From an uncultured Bacilli bacterium (GTDB lineage: Bacteria > Bacillota_I > Bacilli_A > RF39 > UBA660): a stretch of 9,744 nucleotides of DNA. Made by a program: the position numbers and the translations under genes. Under the pieces are notes generated by a model, which ran no database searches, had not been told where the DNA came from, and was given only the letters and a program-made list of their open reading frames with translations. The DNA lies in NCBI GenBank assembly GCA_934096265.1, contig CAKOLI010000012.1, positions 1-9,744 of the forward strand, given 5' to 3'. Position 1 is the first letter of the stretch, and each line of letters begins with the position of its first letter. Below, in pieces: positions 6,424-9,744 of the stretch.

Positions 6424-6452
6424 ATTATATTCTTTTTTTTAGAATTAATCAA
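6424..6452 (-). promoter_or_regulatory. promoter of the T-box-glyS unit
   Basis: TTGATT (6447-6452) and TATAAT (6424-6429) on the minus strand are separated by exactly 17 nt. The -35 lies 25 bp past the stop codon of the preceding thioredoxin-like gene, so glyS has its own promoter. The start is predicted near 6417. Confidence 0.75.
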
Positions 6453-6476
6453 TAAGTTTTTGTAATTTTGTGTAAA

Positions 6477-7073
6477 TTAGTTACAATCTGTTGTACAATA
6501 ACCAGTATATATCTTACTAAACATATTATTTAGATTACTTTTTAATTCTTTTACTTCTTCTTCTGTCCAGTAATCTTTTGGTTTTTCATATCCTTTGGTA
6601 TCCCATGCTGTTTCATCGTCAAAGCCCACTATTTTCCCGTGGTCTACTACTATTACAGCGGGAACATATATTCTTTTATTTCCTTCTTTATCATATTGTA
6701 GATAATCACTTAATATGGATACTATTTCTTGATATTCTTTAGTGTTATTTTTTCTTATATCTAGTATATTATAATAATATATTTCGTCCGCTTCACTTTC
6801 TTTTGCAGTATCATTTAAGTATTTAACATATTCCATACACCAAGGACATTCTGGAAATCCTAGATATACTATTCCTGTTCCATGTTTTAAGATTTTGATT
6901 ATTTCTTCTGCAGTACGGTAAGTAAAGATGTTATCACTACTTACGGTATTATATTCTTCGCTAAACTTTTTAGCATCTGTTTTATTATTAGTATTTAATA
7001 TTACTAGTGTAATAACTAAAGCAATGACTAATAATACTCCTACTGATATTATAATTATATTTTTCTTTTTCAT
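6477..7073 (-). CDS. membrane-anchored thioredoxin-fold protein (CPWC)
   Basis: The protein has 198 residues. A Lys-rich start is followed by one hydrophobic helix (residues 5-27) with no lipobox, so the protein should be membrane-anchored with its domain outside the cell. Residues 50-185 look like a thioredoxin fold: GIVYLGFPECPWCMEYVKYL has the CPWC redox motif at 76-79 and YVPAVIVV supplies the cis-Pro (Pro138) before the last strands. A second Cys pair, TGYCTTDCN, is at the C terminus (193 and 197). It resembles thioredoxin-like proteins and bacteriocin-transport accessory proteins of Gram-positives. The likely role is extracytoplasmic thiol-disulfide exchange, with substrate unknown. A GGAGGT ribosome binding site is at 7079-7084. 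It lies 82 bp downstream of a membrane XRE regulator with a Cys-rich ectodomain, a possible partner. Confidence 0.8.
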   Translation of the reverse strand: MKKKNIIIISVGVLLVIALVITLVILNTNNKTDAKKFSEEYNTVSSDNIFTYRTAEEIIKILKHGTGIVYLGFPECPWCMEYVKYLNDTAKESEADEIYYYNILDIRKNNTKEYQEIVSILSDYLQYDKEGNKRIYVPAVIVVDHGKIVGFDDETAWDTKGYEKPKDYWTEEEVKELKSNLNNMFSKIYTGYCTTDCN

Positions 7074-7092
7074 AATTTACCTCCATGTTAAC

Positions 7093-7121
7093 ATATTAAC
7101 ATATGTATATATATTCTTCAA
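7093..7121 (-). promoter_or_regulatory. possible promoter of the thioredoxin-like gene
   Basis: TTGAAG (7116-7121) and TAATAT (7093-7098) on the minus strand have a 17-nt spacer. The predicted start would be only about 13 nt before the ATG, so the ribosome binding site sits at the very 5' end of the message, which lowers confidence. The palindromic array at 7132-7163 lies just upstream of the -35. Confidence 0.4.
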
Positions 7122-7131
7122 TAACTTATAG

Positions 7132-7163
7132 GTTTAGTATAACTAAACTTAAAGTTTAGTTAT
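7132..7163. repeat. alternating GTTTAGT half-sites with a 25-bp palindrome
   Basis: Three half-sites in alternating orientation are found: GTTTAGT (7132-7138), ACTAAAC (7142-7148) and GTTTAGT (7154-7160). The second and third are the core of a perfect 12-bp inverted repeat, 7139-7150 with 7152-7163, around a single A. The array overlaps the TAA stop of the XRE gene and lies directly upstream of the thioredoxin-like gene. There is no T-run on either side, so a terminator is unlikely, and a dimeric repressor operator is more plausible. Confidence 0.6.
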
Positions 7164-7854
7164 GGCATTCATCTTTTAGACTTAGTGGTATTTGGTAGTT
7201 AGTTGTTTTGTCAAAACTATCTTTAGCATATATTTCTATATATAAGTCATCTTCTTTATAATATTTACAGTTATTAGAGAAATCATCTATTTTAAAAGAT
7301 ATATTTTTTAGATAGTCTTCTAATGTAGTATAGGTATTATTAGTATTAGTGCATTTATCTATTTGCCTTTTAGTTAGATTATTATTTTCATATAGTATAC
7401 ATTCTATACTTTTATATATAGTAGTATCTTCTCCTCCACAGTAATCTATATTAGATATATATAAATGAGATTTATTATTGCTATAAGCTATACTTCCTGA
7501 TATAGTAAAATTTGGGCAATTAGAAGATATTGTTTTAAATTTAAAATCATGGTCATGAGTACTTACTATAACGATAATTATGGTTATTACAAGTATTAGT
7601 AGGATACAAAGAATATATATTAAATAGTTATTTTTCTTTTTACTCAAAGTTGGTTCATCATCTAATAAGGAAGCTATATCTATATTATAATCTTTACATA
7701 TTTGCTTAAGTAGGGAAATATCTGGTATATTTATTCCTCTTTCCCATTTACTTACGGCTTGGTAAGTAACGTTATATTTTTCCGCGAGAGCTTGTTGGGT
7801 TAAGTTATTTTTCTTTCTTATTTCTTTTATTATATTTGCTATTTTATCACTCAT
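7156..7854 (-). CDS. membrane-anchored XRE-family regulator with Cys-rich ectodomain
   Basis: The protein has 232 residues. Residues 6-62 are a complete HTH_3/XRE domain: IIKEIRKKNNLTQQALAEKY, then VTYQAVSKWERG as recognition helix, and IPDISLLKQICKDYNI. A Lys-rich patch (72-74) precedes one strong membrane helix (76-98). The remaining 134 residues should face outside and contain six cysteines (113, 139, 152, 168, 196, 230), enough for three disulfides. I do not recognise the ectodomain. The architecture is that of a one-component sensor reading an outside signal. GGTGGT just upstream of the ATG is the ribosome binding site. It could control the thioredoxin-like gene through the GTTTAGT array, or itself; the signal may be redox, but that is inference. 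Confidence 0.85.
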   Translation of the reverse strand: MSDKIANIIKEIRKKNNLTQQALAEKYNVTYQAVSKWERGINIPDISLLKQICKDYNIDIASLLDDEPTLSKKKNNYLIYILCILLILVITIIIVIVSTHDHDFKFKTISSNCPNFTISGSIAYSNNKSHLYISNIDYCGGEDTTIYKSIECILYENNNLTKRQIDKCTNTNNTYTTLEDYLKNISFKIDDFSNNCKYYKEDDLYIEIYAKDSFDKTTNYQIPLSLKDECHN

Positions 7855-7871
7855 ACTATACCACCATAATT

Positions 7872-7900
7872 ATTTTATCATAAATTAAAAAAAGTAGCAA
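7872..7900 (-). promoter_or_regulatory. promoter of the XRE regulator gene
   Basis: On the minus strand TTGCTA (7895-7900) is followed after 17 nt by TAAAAT (7872-7877), with TG at 7879-7880 forming an extended -10 (TGATAAAAT). The -35 coincides with the downstream arm of the terminator of the preceding gene, so the two signals overlap. Confidence 0.5.
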
Positions 7901-7913
7901 TTTCTTGCTATTT
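7887..7913 (-). terminator. intrinsic terminator of the unidentified membrane protein gene
   Basis: On the minus strand TAGCAA, loop GAAA, TTGCTA form a 6-bp stem followed by CTTTTTTT. The left arm contains the TAG stop codon of the gene. An upstream AAA can pair with the T-run to lengthen the stem. Confidence 0.75.
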
Positions 7914-8768
7914 ATTTTTCTTAAAAGTTAGTACTTTACCTTTACTATTCTCTTTATTATCATATACTTCAATAAATTTATGATTATATAGTTTTACAGT
8001 ATCTTTAGTATATAGTTTAAAGTTTCTTTGTAATATGTCTTTTATTACTTGCTTATCTTTTTTACTATAGTATTGTTCTAAGTTTTTATCTATGATACTA
8101 TTTGTTTTATATGGATGTACTATATATTTATTATATAGGTTATCTTTATCTTCTAAGCATTTAAAGGGATAAGTTATATTATTTATATTAATTTTATTTA
8201 TTTTAATATTAGGATTAGGTATACCTATTAAGGCATAATATTCATTATTAACTATTCCTAATTTATATGAATAGCCCGTTATGGCATTTAGTGTTTTTAC
8301 TTCTTCTAGGAAGTATTTATTAGGTAGGCTATTATGTTTTAAATATAAAGTATCATAAGATATTATATTGGTTTTGTTATATGTATTTAATTCTATATTA
8401 TCTTTATGGTTAGTAAATGTTATGAAGGTTAATTTATCTTCTATGCTTTTTTTATGTAAGTAGGTAGTTATTTCTTCTTCACTCATAGGAAGTAAGTATT
8501 TAGTTATTTTCTTGTTATTTAGAATATCATCTATAATGTTATTTAGTAATATTTTAGAATATATTAAGTTAATAATGGGGATAAGTGAAAGTATTTTTGT
8601 ATATAAGGAATGTTTCTTTTTGGATAAATAATTATCTAGTATTTTAGTATCTATTTTATACCCTAATTTAGCTATATCAAGCATGCAAAAGTTCTTAATA
8701 TTAGACATAATATGATAAGATAAGGCTATAGTAGATAGGCTACTTATAGTAATTAGAAGTATAATCAT
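7908..8768 (-). CDS. unidentified membrane-associated protein
   Basis: I do not recognise this 286-residue protein. Residues 1-18 form a hydrophobic helix (MIILLITISSLSTIALSYHI) that could be a signal anchor. A second hydrophobic stretch is at about 56-76 (KILSLIPIINLIYSKILL), so two membrane helices with a basic loop between them are possible. The rest is soluble, very rich in Asn, Lys, Ile and Tyr, with beta-rich stretches around 113-195 and a Lys-rich tail. There is no metal-binding or catalytic motif that I can name. The ATG is supported by GGGGGT about 7 nt upstream. It is a single-gene unit with its own extended -10 promoter and its own terminator. The base composition is extremely AT-rich, unlike the next gene upstream. 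It ends in TAG. Confidence 0.7.
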   Translation of the reverse strand: MIILLITISSLSTIALSYHIMSNIKNFCMLDIAKLGYKIDTKILDNYLSKKKHSLYTKILSLIPIINLIYSKILLNNIIDDILNNKKITKYLLPMSEEEITTYLHKKSIEDKLTFITFTNHKDNIELNTYNKTNIISYDTLYLKHNSLPNKYFLEEVKTLNAITGYSYKLGIVNNEYYALIGIPNPNIKINKININNITYPFKCLEDKDNLYNKYIVHPYKTNSIIDKNLEQYYSKKDKQVIKDILQRNFKLYTKDTVKLYNHKFIEVYDNKENSKGKVLTFKKNK

Positions 8769-8804
8769 GATTACCCCCTAGAAAGTTAAATATTTATGCT
8801 TTGT

Positions 8805-8833
8805 ATTTTATCACAGTAAGATTATTTAATCAA
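8805..8833 (-). promoter_or_regulatory. promoter of the unidentified membrane protein gene
   Basis: TTGATT (8828-8833) and TAAAAT (8805-8810) on the minus strand are 17 nt apart, with TG at 8812-8813 giving the extended -10 TGATAAAAT. The same extended -10 occurs before the XRE gene. The leader would be about 30 nt. Confidence 0.65.
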
Positions 8834-8853
8834 GTATTATTTTATGTATTTTA

Positions 8854-8884
8854 AAACCATGAGATAATTTATATCCCATGGTTT
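8854..8884 (-). terminator. probable terminator of the FGE-fold gene
   Basis: On the minus strand AAACCATG (8877-8884) pairs with CATGGTTT (8854-8861). After one A-C mismatch GAT (8873-8875) pairs with ATC (8863-8865). A short TTTTAAAAT follows. It starts 5 bp after the TAA stop of the FGE-fold gene. The T-run is weak, so efficiency is uncertain. Confidence 0.65.
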
Positions 8885-8889
8885 CGTTT

Positions 8890-9744
8890 TTATTTAGGAG
8901 ATAGGACAGAACGGAAGGTGTAGCTTAAGCTAGATTGTCCCCTGAGATCTCTAAAGGCAAATATACCTGCGGTGGTGCCATCCACATATCCTACTCCACG
9001 AGTAAACCAACTGCCACCCATGATATAACCACTAATGAAACTAGCAGTATCTGAATACCAACCGTAAGTTTCGCCTGTTGCATCTCCTAGGATTCTTCTA
9101 CTGTACGCATCTTGGTCATTACTAGTAGTTCCGTATGCATAAGCATCTACATATTTACTACCAAAAGGTAGTGTACTTGTAGTAAATCCAGAATTTTGGT
9201 ATGATAAGGCTGTTCCATCACTAGTTTTCATTACTCCCATCACATGTTCCATTGCTCCTCCAGCCATATCGTATACACCATATATAGTACCTGTAGTGGA
9301 TGCTACTAGGCCTGCTGCGCTAGAATAGCTTGTACAACCACCAGGACCTATTCCAGTTAAATTACTTGCACTAAAAGAACCACATCCTGCCTTATAATAT
9401 GGCTCGGCATCTGCTTTATATCCATTATTACCCATATCAGTAGTACCTAGTCCATATTTACTTTGTTTTAAATAGGCTACTGCCCCCCATTCAATGTTTT
9501 TCATCATATGAGCATCAACTGCTGTAGTTCCATTTAAATAAGTAGATGTTCCAAATATTTTAGCAGTATTAAATTGTGCTGAGACTGTTTGTTCTACCAA
9601 CGAATTTGCACCTGGCGTCATGGTAGGAGCACTTGCAGTGCCTGTAGTTTCAAATTTTCCTACCCAAAAGCCATCTAATTCATCAGTTCCAAAGGTAAAC
9701 GCAGGATGCGTAAGCTCTTGGCCATTGGTAGTACCAGTTGCTTT
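8890..9744 (-). CDS. FGE-sulfatase/SUMF1-fold protein, 5' end outside the window
   Basis: The frame is open from the TAA at 8890-8892 to the window edge, giving at least 284 residues; the ATG at 9619-9621 is internal, since 41 in-frame codons precede it. That upstream part includes THPAFTFGTDELDGFWVGKF. Then follow HMMKNIEWGAVAYL, TIYGVYDMAGGAMEHVMGV and the end MGGSWFTRGVG with FAFRDL and TFRSVL, the layout of formylglycine-generating-enzyme-like (SUMF1) domains. Similar domains in gut Bacillota are attached to prepilin-like or membrane-anchored N termini, so a surface protein is likely. The visible part is rich in Gly, Ser, Thr, Ala and Tyr and has only two Cys. Neither a catalytic Cys pair nor a ligand site can be named. 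G+C is clearly higher than in the genes around it, suggesting a different origin or selection. Confidence 0.75.
   Translation of the reverse strand, partial: KATGTTNGQELTHPAFTFGTDELDGFWVGKFETTGTASAPTMTPGANSLVEQTVSAQFNTAKIFGTSTYLNGTTAVDAHMMKNIEWGAVAYLKQSKYGLGTTDMGNNGYKADAEPYYKAGCGSFSASNLTGIGPGGCTSYSSAAGLVASTTGTIYGVYDMAGGAMEHVMGVMKTSDGTALSYQNSGFTTSTLPFGSKYVDAYAYGTTSNDQDAYSRRILGDATGETYGWYSDTASFISGYIMGGSWFTRGVGYVDGTTAGIFAFRDLRGQSSLSYTFRSVLSPK

Noticed and set aside
6463..6479. Hairpin TAATTT/AAATTA at the end of the thioredoxin-like gene as terminator
   Set aside because: The stem is six A-T pairs only and no T-run follows on the minus strand, so it cannot be told from chance.
6928..7131. Plus-strand open frame opposite the start of the thioredoxin-like gene
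   Set aside because: It is the complement of a membrane-anchor region, which always yields hydrophobic frames in AT-rich DNA; the opposite strand has the ribosome binding site and a recognisable protein.
1..9744. CRISPR arrays, tRNA or rRNA genes, insertion sequences, attachment sites
   Set aside because: I saw no regularly spaced repeats, no tRNA cloverleaf signals, no transposase motifs and no terminal inverted repeats in the window.

Overview
The window looks like a piece of a chromosome from a low-G+C Bacillota / Mollicutes-relative (Bacilli-type, possibly an uncultured gut lineage). The reasons are very AT-rich coding DNA, strong GGAGG-type ribosome binding sites, a rpsB-tsf pair, an alpha2-type glycyl-tRNA synthetase behind a glycine T-box, and sigma-A-like promoters with 17-18 bp spacers, several of them with an extended -10. 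Of the ten complete reading frames, eight end in TAA, two in TAG and none in TGA. The species cannot be named from this sequence.

Layout. At 1-2040 (minus strand) is a translation operon: promoter, structured leader, rpsB (S2 with an extra C-terminal SAP/Rho-N-like domain), tsf, then the first codons of an unidentified gene that runs into a poly-C edge. At 2201-4174 (minus) is an AAA/DUF4143 ATPase followed 19 bp later by a C39-like cysteine peptidase gene. That peptidase gene is interrupted by one in-frame TGA which separates its catalytic Cys from its catalytic His/Asp. The ATPase promoter has a 16-bp direct repeat just upstream of its -35. At 4225-4881 (plus) is a small integral membrane protein of the small multidrug export family, ended by a terminator shared with the convergent glyS.

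At 4884-6452 (minus) glyS is controlled by a T-box that appears unusually short. At 6477-7894 (minus) are a membrane-anchored thioredoxin-fold protein (CPWC) and, upstream, a membrane-anchored XRE regulator whose ectodomain carries six cysteines. Between them lies an array of GTTTAGT half-sites with a 25-bp near-perfect palindrome. At 7908-8833 (minus) is an unidentified membrane-associated protein with its own promoter and terminator. At 8854-9744 (minus) is the 3' part of an FGE-sulfatase/SUMF1-fold, probably surface-exposed protein. It is much richer in G+C than its neighbours, and its 5' end lies outside the window.

The core translation genes are ordinary. The items most worth following are the TGA-split peptidase beside the ATPase and its repeat operator, the abbreviated glycine T-box, the possible thiol-redox pair (Cys-rich membrane XRE plus extracytoplasmic thioredoxin) with its palindromic array, and the SAP-tailed S2.
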